Counted from the stretch's first letter, positions 16,828 through 27,674 are shown. The stretch is DNA of 64,000 nt from Jannaschia seohaensis (GCF_900116765.1 NZ_UETC01000004.1:270801-334800), one strand, 5' to 3'. The notes: generated by a model not told the origin, from the sequence alone. Translations and numbers: made by a program.

Positions 16828-19800
16828 TCCAGCTGAGCTATGATCAAGACGGGGTTACCCTTGAGTTCAGGTCGCGCCAGTCCCTGCTGGACCGGCTCCT
16901 CTCACGCGGGATGGATCCGGATTTCGATCACGATAAGCGGCTGAGCTTCGCGTTGGCCGATCTACGAGCCACCGCCGAGAAGACCGGCGATCAGGTGGAG
17001 ATCGGGAGTGACCGGATTCGGCTATCTCACAGGACGCTGAGCGCGCTCTCCTCGGAGACGGCGGACGCGCTCGGTCTTCCCCCCTTGGTGGACCTCACCC
17101 TGCGCACGGACGTCATGGGCCAGATCGGCAGCCCCGATTTCCACCTGACCCATGACTGGGTCCGGGCGGGCCGCAAGCAGATCGCCCATCGGACCGGCGC
17201 GATCCTGGAGACATCGGGCGACGGGGCCGACGGGCTTCGCCGCCTTCCCGGATGGATGCTGGACGCGCTCGAGGTGGCGGACCAGTTCCGGGCCGGCTCT
17301 GACCTCGACGAGCACTGGGAGGCGCTCGCCCGTTTTAGGCGCGCCCTCGAGCCTGGGGTCCGGATGGACCAGGCCGACGCGGAGGCACGCCTCGGGATGA
17401 CCGATTTCCTCTTTGGGCTCGAGGTGACCCTGACGGACCGGTTCTCGATCAGCCCGCGGGGCGAAGACCAGTTCGCGATCATCCCGTTTCTCGGCGAGAC
17501 GGTCGAGGCCGCAGAACGTGACGGGGAGCCAATCAGCGAGGCGGAGGCGGAGCTGCAGGAGGGTCGGCTTCGGGCTTTCCAGGACAAGGCGTTCGCCCGG
17601 GGTGCCCGCCCCGCTTACAAGCTCGGCGCGCAGAGTTACCTGGTCGTGGACCCCACCGCCGCTCCGGTCCTCAAGGTGATGGCGGACATGCAACGAGCGG
17701 ATCCGGTCGCCCGGGCCGCATTCGTTCGCAACCCGCGTCAGAGGATTACGGAAGCAGTCACGGACCATCTGCGATCACGGGGCAAACTGGACGGGCTATC
17801 GCCGGCCCAGGAGCAGGAGCTGATCGAACAGGCGGCGGAGCCAGCCTTCGTCGAAACACGGGAATACTCAGAACGGGTGATCGGGCTCACCGTCTATGAG
17901 AAACCGGCGCTCGAAATCACTGGGTCCGGGACAACATGGCTGCCTGAGGCATTTACCGAAGCGGCGGCCGAGAAGATCGAGGCATTGCCCCCGGATCAGG
18001 TCGAACGGCTCATCCATCAAGTGGATGCGGCGATCGCGGCTGGGGAGCCGACGGTGAACGTTAATGGCGCGGAAATCCCAGCGACCCCGACAAGCCGCAC
18101 CGCGCTGGAGCAGCGTCTCGAAGCCATCCGCATTCGGGAAGAGCCAGAAGATAAGTCAGTGATCGAGGAGGAGGTCGATCCGCGGATCGGACCAATCATC
18201 CTCGACACCTCGGACAACCTCGAGGACCTAAACTGGGCTGCAAAGATCAGACCCCGCGCCCAGCTCGCCCCAGACACGCTTCCGGACGTGGTGAAATCGA
18301 CCCTCAAGGGGCACCAGACAGAGAGTTTTTTGTGGAAGCAAAAAGCTTGGGCTGCAGGCTTGCCCGGCATCCTGAACGCGGATGAGCAAGGGCTAGGGAA
18401 AACCCTGCAGGCGATCGCCTTTCTCGCGTGGTTGAAGGAAAACATGTCCCGCATGGAAGCCGGGCGCGCCGGGCCAGTCCTTGTGGTGGCGCCCACCTCG
18501 CTGCTTATCAACTGGGAGGAAGAGGTCGACAAACACCTGCGGGCGCCTGGGCTCGGCAACGTGGTCCGGCTCTACGGGTCAATCCTAGGAGGCAAGAAGC
18601 GACCCGGTCAGCAGGGCATCGAAACCGATAGCGGAAACGCGCTACTGGACCTGCGCGATCTAGAGGAGGCGATCGATGAGAGGCGCGGGCACCGTTACTG
18701 GGTGCTGACCACCTACACTACGCTGACGAACTACCAACACTCGCTAGCGAAGATCCCCTTCTCGACCGCCGTATTCGATGAAATTCAGTCAGTAAAAAAC
18801 CCCGTCAGTTTGCGCGCCAAGGCGGCGCTCGCGGTCAACGCGGATTTTCGGATCGGGCTGACAGGCACCCCCATTGAGAACAGTACGGTCGATCTCTGGG
18901 CAATCATGGAGCAGCTTATCCCGGGCCGTCTGGGTTCGTTGAAGGCGTTCCGAGAAAGGTTTGGGGAGCCGGCAGAGGGGAACATGCGCGAGCTCTATTC
19001 GCAAATGTTCGAGTCACAAAGCGGCCTTCCCCCGGTTGCGCTGCGTCGTCTGAAAGAGGATGTCGCCCGCGACCTTCCAGAAAAGTCGCGCCGTTTGCAC
19101 CCGCGGCTCATGCCGGAACCGCAAGCCTCTGCTTACGAGGAGGCGCGTGGAAAGCTGGCTTCCGGCACCCGTGGCAGCGCACTCAAGATGCTTCACCATA
19201 TACGGTCTGTCTCCGTACACCCGAACGCGTCGTCACCGACGGAGGACGAAACCTATATCAGCATGTCCGCCCGTCTCATGGCGGCAATGGACATCCTGCG
19301 CGGGGTGCGGGACCGGGGCGAGCGCGCGCTGGTCTTCATCGAGCACGTGAAGATGCAGCACCGGTTCATCGAGCTCACAAAACGGGAGTTCGTTCTTCCT
19401 CGTGTCGACCTGATCAACGGAAATACCCCGATCCCGCGCCGCCAAGAGATCGTGAACAGGTTTCAACGACACCTCGATCGTGATGAGGGCTTTGATCTTC
19501 TGGTGCTCGGCCCTAAGGCAGCGGGGACCGGGCTGACGCTAACGGCAGCCACGCACGTGATCCATCTGTCACGCTGGTGGAACCCGGCTGTGGAAGAGCA
19601 GTGCAACGATCGTGTCCATCGCATCGGGCAGTCCAAGCCCGTCACCGTGCACGTCCCGATGGCGATCCACCCCGGGTACCAGCACAACTCCTTCGACTGC
19701 CTCCTTCACAGTCTTATGGCCCGAAAACGGCGCCTTGCCACTTCCGCCCTCTGGCCGATGGGAGATACTGAGGAAGACGCGAGCCGGTTGCAGCAGATGC

Positions 19801-19922
19801 TCTCGGAAGGCGGTTCAGCGCGAGCTGAGCATCCCGTCTCCGCCGCTATGTCAAACATGTTCAAACGAGACGATACACCAATGGGCGCCAAAAACGCGGA
19901 CGGGTCGATCTCGTATCAGTAA
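16824..19922 (+). CDS. zorD: ZorD: SNF2-family helicase/nuclease effector (Zorya type I)
   Basis: This 1032-residue protein starts at an ATG overlapping the zorC stop by 4 bp. An N-terminal region of about 470 residues has no familiar motif. A complete SNF2 motor follows: Walker A DEQGLGKT at 520-527, motif Ia VVAPTSLL, Walker B FDEIQ at 651-655 (DEIQ rather than DEAH), LTGTPIENS at 679-687, the C-terminal lobe with GTGLTLTAA, and motif VI RVHRIGQ. In published Zorya work ZorD is the helicase with DNA-degrading activity needed for phage defence. The length is close to the type I family (about 1,080 residues). No lesion is seen, so the operon appears intact. Confidence 0.88.
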   Translation: MIQLSYDQDGVTLEFRSRQSLLDRLLSRGMDPDFDHDKRLSFALADLRATAEKTGDQVEIGSDRIRLSHRTLSALSSETADALGLPPLVDLTLRTDVMGQIGSPDFHLTHDWVRAGRKQIAHRTGAILETSGDGADGLRRLPGWMLDALEVADQFRAGSDLDEHWEALARFRRALEPGVRMDQADAEARLGMTDFLFGLEVTLTDRFSISPRGEDQFAIIPFLGETVEAAERDGEPISEAEAELQEGRLRAFQDKAFARGARPAYKLGAQSYLVVDPTAAPVLKVMADMQRADPVARAAFVRNPRQRITEAVTDHLRSRGKLDGLSPAQEQELIEQAAEPAFVETREYSERVIGLTVYEKPALEITGSGTTWLPEAFTEAAAEKIEALPPDQVERLIHQVDAAIAAGEPTVNVNGAEIPATPTSRTALEQRLEAIRIREEPEDKSVIEEEVDPRIGPIILDTSDNLEDLNWAAKIRPRAQLAPDTLPDVVKSTLKGHQTESFLWKQKAWAAGLPGILNADEQGLGKTLQAIAFLAWLKENMSRMEAGRAGPVLVVAPTSLLINWEEEVDKHLRAPGLGNVVRLYGSILGGKKRPGQQGIETDSGNALLDLRDLEEAIDERRGHRYWVLTTYTTLTNYQHSLAKIPFSTAVFDEIQSVKNPVSLRAKAALAVNADFRIGLTGTPIENSTVDLWAIMEQLIPGRLGSLKAFRERFGEPAEGNMRELYSQMFESQSGLPPVALRRLKEDVARDLPEKSRRLHPRLMPEPQASAYEEARGKLASGTRGSALKMLHHIRSVSVHPNASSPTEDETYISMSARLMAAMDILRGVRDRGERALVFIEHVKMQHRFIELTKREFVLPRVDLINGNTPIPRRQEIVNRFQRHLDRDEGFDLLVLGPKAAGTGLTLTAATHVIHLSRWWNPAVEEQCNDRVHRIGQSKPVTVHVPMAIHPGYQHNSFDCLLHSLMARKRRLATSALWPMGDTEEDASRLQQMLSEGGSARAEHPVSAAMSNMFKRDDTPMGAKNADGSISYQ

Positions 19923-20051
19923 CTGACCATTGAAGAAGCCGGCATTCAGTGAAGGCTGTCCTTCAACAGCAGCGTTTCCGTGCGCAGTCATCTGATGGGC
20001 TTTATTGCAGACCTCCGGCCATGCAGGAGTCACGTCAAGAATCCTCGCGGT

Positions 20052-20108
20052 TATGGGAGACGATCCTCGAGGCGCTCAACGAAGGCGCCGCCGAGCTCGA
20101 GCATCCGC
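20052..20108 (+). repeat. Right copy of the 57-bp IS5-derived direct repeat
   Basis: This is near-identical to 6126-6182 in the same orientation. Here it is continuous with the longer IS5 transposase remnant, so this is the parental context. Recombination between the two copies would remove the whole integrase-Zorya block. Confidence 0.8.
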
Positions 20109-20520
20109 CCGACCGCTTGCAGATGATCGACAGCACGGTCGTTCGGGCGCACCAGCATGCGGCCGGCGCCAGGGGGGAGGACTCCGCGACAGGGTATTGG
20201 GCGCTCAAGAGGTGGCCAGACGATCAAGATCCACCTCCGCGCTGCAACGCGTGGGGCCTGCCGACACGCACCGACGTAACGCCGGGCCAGCTCTCCGACC
20301 ACAAGGGCTTCGGCCTCGTCATGGGCGACGATCTGCGCGCACCGCGCGTGCTGCTCGCCGACAAGGGCTACGATGCCGACCGCATCCGCGACTGGGCCGA
20401 GGCCCGCGACGCGACTCCCGTCATCCCCATGAGTCGCAACCGAAAGACCCGCGCGGGCGTCGACCGGACGTTCTACGCTCTGCGCAACCCTAGTCGAGCG
20501 TTGCTTTGGGAAGCTCAAGA
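20052..20520 (+). pseudogene. IS5-family transposase, C-terminal part, multiply frameshifted
   Basis: Successive pieces read LEALNEGAAELEHPPDRLQM, IDSTVVRAHQHAAGA (first catalytic Asp region), in another frame IGRSRGGQTIKIHLR, then back to CNAWGLPTRTDVTPG, VLLADKGYDADRIRD (second Asp), VIPMSRNRKTR and, shifted again near 20490, VERCFGKLKK (catalytic Glu region). All three DDE motifs are present, but at least three frame changes disable the gene. It lies between zorD and the tRNA. Its first 57 bp are the right copy of the repeat found at 6126. Confidence 0.82.
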
Positions 20521-20599
20521 AGCCGAGGATGACGCGCTTGATTGATCCGTACCGACCCCTTCAACAAACGCCAGGCGTGGGAACAGGTGTGGGAACGCT
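20520..20599 (+). repeat. Right copy of the integrase-3'-end repeat
   Basis: This copy starts exactly where the IS5 transposase similarity stops (after KLKK). It resembles the end of the recombinase gene at 10653-10731, including a comparable stop context (EDDALD then TGA against EDDLLE then TGA). It ends about 50 bp before the tRNA-Ser 3' end. Confidence 0.65.
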
Positions 20600-20651
20600 A
20601 TGCGCGGATTTCTAAATTCCGTGGTAAAATCAGGACCTTAGGGAAGGTATG

Positions 20652-20741
20652 TGGCGGAGAGACAGGGATTCGAACCCTGGGTGGGCTTGCACCCACACCG
20701 GTTTTCGAAACCGGCCCGTTCGACCACTCCGGCACCTCTCC
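20652..20741 (-). tRNA. tRNA-Ser (anticodon CGA)
   Basis: Read on the minus strand, the 90 nt fold into a complete class II tRNA. The acceptor GGAGAGG pairs with TCTCTCC (one G-T pair), the discriminator is G and the CCA is encoded at 20652-20654. There is an anticodon stem CCGGT/ACCGG with loop TTCGAAA, a long variable arm (TGTGGGTGCAAGCCCAC), and a T-arm CAGGG-TTCGAAT-CCCTG. The CGA anticodon reads UCG serine codons, common in GC-rich genomes. The 3' end faces the mobile region, the usual arrangement for a tRNA used as an integration site. Confidence 0.96.
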
Positions 20742-20896
20742 GCGCTCGAGTGGTGGCGCGTCTTTAGGCAAGCTCTTGGGGCGGCGCAAGCCATCCTCGA
20801 CGTGAAAGCTGCGGGTTTCACAAAATTGCGCCAGAGGGCCTTTCATTTTTCCAAATCGGGCTGTTCACTCGGTCTTGGCGATCAAAGAGGGCAGTC

Positions 20897-21760
20897 ATGA
20901 ACAAAAAGGCACGGATCGCCGCCACTCTGCTTCTCGGCGTCGCCCTCGCGGGTGGGGCTGCGCGGGCGGAGCCGCAGGCGGCTGATATCATACGGATCGA
21001 GACCATCGCGCAATCGGACCTTCTGACGGTGACCCAGATGGGCCCGCTGATGCGGATCGTGGCCACCGAGGGCGCGCGCCACGGCATCTCGCTGGAGCGG
21101 GCGCTCTTTCCCGGAAAAGGCGGCGAGGGATGGCGGCGCGAGGTCGCGCGAATCCAGGCGCCCGAGCGGCTGACGCCGTTCATCCACGAGAGCCTGGCGG
21201 AGATTCTGCGCCCCGGCGACCTCAAGAAAGCGCATGCCTTCTACGCCTCCGATCTGGGGCAGCGCATCGTCGGGCGGGAGGTCTATGCCCGGCGACAGAT
21301 GCTCGATGGGAGCGTCGAGGCGGAGGCGAAGCAGGCCTCCGCGACGCTCCTGGCCGCGGATGCGCCGCGCGCTCTGCTGATCGACCAACTGATCGACTCA
21401 CTCGATCTGGTGGCGACCAATGTGTCGGGTGGCATGAACGCGAATTTCGCCTTCTATCGGGGGCTGGCCGATGGCGGCGCCTTGGCCGAACGGCTGGCGG
21501 AGACCGATATGCTCGCCATGGTGCGCGAGCAGGAGCCGGAAATCCGCACCGCCACGCTGAGCTGGCTGCGGGCCTATCTGATGATGGCCTATACGCCGCT
21601 TTCCGACGAAGAGCTTGCCCGCTACGTGGCCTTCGCGCGCACCGATGCGGGCAAGCGCTATAACGCCGCCATGTTCGAAGGCTTCGGGCGCGTCTTCGAG
21701 AGCACCTCCTACGAGCTGGGACGCGCGGCCGCACGCTACATGGTCGCGACGGACATCTAG
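20897..21760 (+). CDS. DUF2059-domain periplasmic protein
   Basis: This 287-residue protein has a Sec signal peptide (MNKKARIAATLLLGVALAGG, cleaved near ARAEP). The mature part is all-helical with paired DUF2059-like segments: LRPGDLKKAHAFYASDLGQR around 115-134 and LSDEELARYVAFARTDAGKR around 236-255. The F/Y-x-S/T-x-x-G-x-R pattern of that family is visible. Function is unknown; members are small secreted proteins of Gram-negative bacteria. It lies between the tRNA and the rplU promoter and is probably monocistronic. Confidence 0.8.
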   Translation: MNKKARIAATLLLGVALAGGAARAEPQAADIIRIETIAQSDLLTVTQMGPLMRIVATEGARHGISLERALFPGKGGEGWRREVARIQAPERLTPFIHESLAEILRPGDLKKAHAFYASDLGQRIVGREVYARRQMLDGSVEAEAKQASATLLAADAPRALLIDQLIDSLDLVATNVSGGMNANFAFYRGLADGGALAERLAETDMLAMVREQEPEIRTATLSWLRAYLMMAYTPLSDEELARYVAFARTDAGKRYNAAMFEGFGRVFESTSYELGRAAARYMVATDI

Positions 21761-21783
21761 GGGCTCCCGCCGCGGGGTGGGTC

Positions 21784-21840
21784 TTGACAGCAAGGCCGTC
21801 CCCTGCGATTGGGCTCCCGGGCCGCGGATCGTCGCGGCCC
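21784..21840 (+). promoter_or_regulatory. Candidate promoter and leader hairpin before rplU
   Basis: A TTGACA at 21784-21789 is followed after 17 nt by GATTGG (21807-21812), a weak -10. Just downstream, GGGCCGCG (21819-21826) pairs exactly with CGCGGCCC (21833-21840) around a 6-nt loop, followed by a T-rich run. This leaves a leader of about 150 nt before rplU. The hairpin could be the DUF2059 terminator or a leader attenuator; assignment is tentative. Confidence 0.4.
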
Positions 21841-21972
21841 ATTGCTATTTCTGTCGCCTACGGGCGGCGCCACCATGCCTCAGAGGAGGCACGCAGTCCG
21901 AGGTGCGGGGCAGGCCCGCGCGAACACCCCTAACGGGGGACCGAAGGGCGCGACTGACATAGGAGAACGGGC

Positions 21973-22683
21973 ATGTTCGCCGTTCTGAAAACCGGGGGCA
22001 AGCAGTACCGGGTCGCCACGGGCGACGTGCTGCGTGTCGAAAAGCTGGCCGCCGAGGCTGGGGACAAGGTTCAGTTCAACGAGGTGCTGATGATCGGGGG
22101 CGAGACCGTCACCGTCGGCGCCCCGACGATCGAGGGCGCGGCCGTCCAGGCCGAGGTGATCGACCAGATCAAAGGCCCGAAGCTGATCCACTTCGTTAAG
22201 CGCCGCCGCAAGCATTCGTCGAAGCGGACCAAGGGTCACCGTCAGCAGCTGACGCTGTTGCGCGTTGGTGACATCCTGACCGAGGGCGCAGGCAGCACCG
22301 GCGTCAAGGCCGCCGTGGGCGCGGGCTCCGTCTCTGGCGCCGCTATGGCCGCCGTCACCGAGGCGACCGAGGCCGCCTTGGGTGTCTCAGACACCGCCTC
22401 CGACGAAGCCAAGATCGCCGAGGCCGCGACCGCCGGCACCCGCCCCACCAACCTGCTCGAGGCTGCGCGCGGCGGTAAGGCCGACGATCTGAAGAAGATC
22501 TCGGGCGTCGGGCCCAAGCTGGAAGGGCTGCTGCACGAGAACGGCGTCTTCCACTTCGATCAGATCGCCGCTTGGGGCGACGAAGAGATCGCCTATATGG
22601 ATGACAAGCTGTCGTTCAAAGGCCGCATCGCGCGTGACGGCTGGATCGACCAGGCGAAGCAATTCGCCGCAGAACAGGAGTAA
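21973..22683 (+). CDS. rplU: 50S ribosomal protein L21 (bL21) with C-terminal helix-hairpin-helix extension
   Basis: Residues 1-103 are bL21, with the typical MFAVLKTGGKQYRV start, the basic KRRRKHSSKRTKGHRQ loop and LLRVGDI end. The protein then continues for about 130 residues. After an alanine-rich linker (104-165) comes a compact helix-hairpin-helix-like domain, LKKISGVGPKLEGLL (173-187), and a terminal WIDQAKQFA (224-232). bL21 is normally about 100 residues. Extended versions are, to my knowledge, seen in Rhodobacterales. A good GGAG ribosome-binding site precedes the ATG. rpmA follows after 6 bp, the standard operon. Confidence 0.96.
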   Translation: MFAVLKTGGKQYRVATGDVLRVEKLAAEAGDKVQFNEVLMIGGETVTVGAPTIEGAAVQAEVIDQIKGPKLIHFVKRRRKHSSKRTKGHRQQLTLLRVGDILTEGAGSTGVKAAVGAGSVSGAAMAAVTEATEAALGVSDTASDEAKIAEAATAGTRPTNLLEAARGGKADDLKKISGVGPKLEGLLHENGVFHFDQIAAWGDEEIAYMDDKLSFKGRIARDGWIDQAKQFAAEQE

Positions 22684-22689
22684 CGAGAC

Positions 22690-22959
22690 ATGGCACACAA
22701 GAAGGCAGGTGGCTCCTCCCGTAACGGCCGCGACTCCGCCGGCCGCCGCCTCGGCGTCAAGCTGTTCGGTGGCCAGACCGCGATCCCGGGCAACATCATC
22801 GTGCGCCAGCGCGGCAACAAGTGGTGGCCGGGCGAAGGCGTGGGCCAGGGCAAGGATCACACGATCTTCGCCACGGCCGAGGGCGCTGTGACGTTCCGAA
22901 AAGGCTTCAAGGGCCGCACCTATATTTCGGTCCTCCCGGTGGCGGAGGCCGCTGAGTAA
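22690..22959 (+). CDS. rpmA: 50S ribosomal protein L27 (bL27)
   Basis: This 89-residue protein has the canonical start [16 protein letters not shown] and the core GNIIVRQRG. bL27 sits at the peptidyl-transferase centre of the 50S subunit, with its N-terminus near the P-site tRNA. No N-terminal propeptide is present, as is normal for Proteobacteria. It is co-transcribed with rplU and followed by a terminator-like hairpin. Confidence 0.97.
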   Translation: MAHKKAGGSSRNGRDSAGRRLGVKLFGGQTAIPGNIIVRQRGNKWWPGEGVGQGKDHTIFATAEGAVTFRKGFKGRTYISVLPVAEAAE

Positions 22960-22984
22960 GCCGAACCTTCATATTTCGCAGTTA

Positions 22985-23013
22985 GGGGGATCGGCGACAG
23001 CCGGTCCCCCTTT
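22985..23013 (+). terminator. Rho-independent-type terminator after rpmA
   Basis: GGGGGATCGGC (22985-22995) pairs with GCCGGTCCCCC (23000-23010) around the loop GACA, with one G-T pair, and is followed by TTT. It would end the rplU-rpmA transcript. Confidence 0.75.
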
Positions 23014-23065
23014 CATTTGAGCCGGAGGGCGAAATGCCCGACCACCCTCAACGCGGCCCAGCGGC

Positions 23066-23668
23066 ATGAGCGTCGCCGTGGCATCCTTCGCGGTCTTCGC
23101 CGCGAGCCAGGTCGGCACGCCCGGACCTGCGAATATGGCGTTGATGGCGACCGGGGCGCGCTTCGGCTTCCGGCGGGCCCTGCCGTTCGTGGCGGGTGTC
23201 GCGTTGGGCAAGCAACTCATCATCTGGCCCGTCGGCTTCGGCCTGATGGAGCTGGCGGCGCGCGCGCCCCTGGCGTTCGAGGCGCTCAAATGGGCGTCGG
23301 CCGCTTATATCGTCTGGCTCGCCTGGAGGGTCGCGAACATGCGCCTGGGCGAGGAGGGCGAGGCGCGGGCGCCGGGCTTTGCCGCGGGGCTGATCGTGCA
23401 TCCGCTCAACCCGAAGGCCTGGGCGATGATTACCGCCGGCTTCACCGGGTTCGTCGCCGCAGGAACGCCCACATTCGAGGCGACCCTGGCGATCGCGGCC
23501 GTCCTACTGGCCTGTCAGATCGTCCTGCATCCGCTTTGGACGATGGGCGGCGCGCTGGTTGCCCGCACCCTGCGGGGCCGGCCGGGCGAGCGCTATTTAA
23601 TGTGGACCTTGGCGGCGCTGACCGTTGCCAGCGTCCTGTTCGTGTTGTTCGGAGGAGGACCGACATGA
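23066..23668 (+). CDS. LysE/RhtB-family amino-acid exporter
   Basis: This 200-residue inner-membrane protein has about six membrane helices and the N-terminal family signature GTPGPANMALMATGARFGF (about 18-36), ending in the usual G-x-R-x-G-x-x-R region. The later GLIVHPLNPKAWAMI block is typical of RhtB-type exporters of homoserine, threonine or other amino acids. Substrate is not predictable. The stop overlaps the next gene's start (ATGA), so it is co-translated with the GNAT gene. Confidence 0.85.
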   Translation: MSVAVASFAVFAASQVGTPGPANMALMATGARFGFRRALPFVAGVALGKQLIIWPVGFGLMELAARAPLAFEALKWASAAYIVWLAWRVANMRLGEEGEARAPGFAAGLIVHPLNPKAWAMITAGFTGFVAAGTPTFEATLAIAAVLLACQIVLHPLWTMGGALVARTLRGRPGERYLMWTLAALTVASVLFVLFGGGPT

Positions 23669-24231
23669 CCCCCCAGACCGCTCCGGTCCGTTTGGACCCC
23701 GCCGCGCCGCGTCCGCAGGAGAGTGTGCGGACCGACCGCTTGTCCTTGCGCCCCGTCCGGCGCTCGGACCAGGGCCTGATCGAGCTCTATGCCGGTCGCC
23801 GGGAAGTGGCCGAGATGACGACGGCCATCCCGCACCCGCTGCCGCCGGGCAGCACCGACGCCTTCGTCACGCGCTGCCTGTCGGGGGAGTCGAACGAAAC
23901 GGTCTGGGTCATGGATGCCTCCGAAGCGGGCTTGGGCGAACTGGTCGGCGTGATCTCCCTGACGCAGATGGACCGCGCGCAGGCCGAGATCGGCTATTGG
24001 GTCGCGCCGGTGGTCTGGAACACGGGGCTCGCCACCGAGGCGCTGCGCGCGCTGATGCAGGCCAACCCGCTGGGCAACAGCCACATTTTCGGCACCGTCT
24101 TTCAGGACAACCCGGCCTCGGCGCGGGTGCTGACCAATGCGGGTTTCGACTATATCGGCGAGGCGGAGGCATTTTGCGTCGCCCGCGGCGCCATCGTTCC
24201 GCAATGGACCTATATCCGTCATATGGCTTGA
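23665..24231 (+). CDS. GNAT-family N-acetyltransferase (RimJ/RimL type)
   Basis: This protein has 188 residues from the ATG at 23665. The fold of the RimJ/RimL subgroup is visible: RTDRLSLRPVRRSD at the first strand, EIGYWVAPVVWNTGLATEAL (acetyl-CoA-binding motif A, here with W-x-x-G-x-A in place of the R/Q-G-x-G/A loop), and NPASARVLTNAGFDYIGEA at motif B. It probably acetylates an amine on a protein N-terminus or small molecule. It forms an operon with the LysE-type exporter and lies 31 bp upstream of obgE. Confidence 0.85.
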   Translation: MTPQTAPVRLDPAAPRPQESVRTDRLSLRPVRRSDQGLIELYAGRREVAEMTTAIPHPLPPGSTDAFVTRCLSGESNETVWVMDASEAGLGELVGVISLTQMDRAQAEIGYWVAPVVWNTGLATEALRALMQANPLGNSHIFGTVFQDNPASARVLTNAGFDYIGEAEAFCVARGAIVPQWTYIRHMA

Positions 24232-24253
24232 GGCGGGCCGGTCCGCCGCGTAA

Positions 24254-26390
<2,137 letters not shown>

Positions 26391-26391
<1 letters not shown>

Positions 26392-27650
26392 TGAAGGACG
26401 TGACGGACGACATTCCGGCTCTGATGGCCGAGATGGGCAAGGCCGCGCGCGCGGCCGCCGCCGAGCTGGCCTCGGCCAGCGCGGAGCAAAAGCACGCCGC
26501 GCTGATCGGCGCAGCCGAGGCGCTTTGGGCGCGTCGGGGCGAGGTGCTGCAGGCGAATGCCAAGGACATGGCCTATGGGCGCGAGAAGGATCTGTCCGAT
26601 GCGATGCTCGACCGGCTCAAGCTGGACGAAGACCGTATCCGCGGCATCTGCGACAGCCTTAAGGCCATCGCGGAACAGGCTGATCCCGTTGGAGAAGTGA
26701 TCGCCGAATGGGACCGGCCCAACGGCCTCCATATCCGCCGTGTCCGCACGCCGCTGGGCGTGGTCGGTGTCATCTACGAGAGCCGGCCCAACGTGACCGC
26801 CGATGCGGGGGCGCTCTGCCTCAAGGCCGGCAACGCGGTGATCCTGCGCGGCGGCAGCGAGTCGTTCCATTCGTCCGGCGCCATCCACGCCGCGATGATT
26901 GACGGGCTGCGGAAGGCCGGTCTGCCCGAAGCGGCGATCCAGCTGGTTCCGACCCGCGATCGCGCGGCCGTGGCTGCGATGCTCACCGCAACGGAGTTCA
27001 TCGACGTGATCGTTCCGCGCGGGGGCAAGGGGCTTGTCGGCCTCGTCCAGCGCGAGGCCCGCGTCCCCGTCTTCGCGCATCTCGAAGGGATCGTGCACAT
27101 CTATCTCGACGCCTCCGCCGATGCGGAGATCGCGCGCCGCGTCGTGCTCAACGCCAAGACCCGCCGCACGGGCATTTGCGGCGCCGCCGAGTGCCTGCTG
27201 ATCCACCGCGATATCGCGGCGAGCCTGGGCCAAGGGGTGATCGACGCGCTCCGAGCCGAGGGTGTCGAAGTGCGCGCGGGCAAGGGCTTGCATGGCGATG
27301 TTGAAGCGACGGAGGCGGATTGGGGCACCGAGTTTCTCGACATGAAGATCGCGGCGAAAGTTGTTGATAATGTTGATGATGCCATTGCTCATATCCGGAG
27401 ATACGGGTCCAATCACACGGATTGCATCATCGCATCCGACCCGGCCCCGGTCGCGCGCTTCTTCGAGCGGCTCGACAGCGCCATTCTGATGCACAACGCC
27501 TCCACCCAATTCGCCGATGGAGGCGAGTTCGGGATGGGGGCCGAGATCGGGATCGCCACCGGCAAGATGCATGCGCGCGGGCCGGTGGGTTCCGAGCAGC
27601 TCACCAGCTTCAAATATCTCGTCACCGGCGACGGCGCGATCCGTTCCTGA
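26391..27650 (+). CDS. proA: Gamma-glutamyl phosphate reductase
   Basis: This 419-residue NADPH-dependent reductase makes glutamate 5-semialdehyde from the ProB product. It has an aldehyde-dehydrogenase fold. The cofactor-binding region [20 protein letters not shown] and the catalytic Cys in [13 protein letters not shown] are present, as is the C-terminal [20 protein letters not shown] signature (partly split). Length is normal. It is the last gene of the obgE-proB-proA run. Confidence 0.96.
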
Positions 27651-27674
27651 CCAACCCGTTAAGAGGCGACCTTC

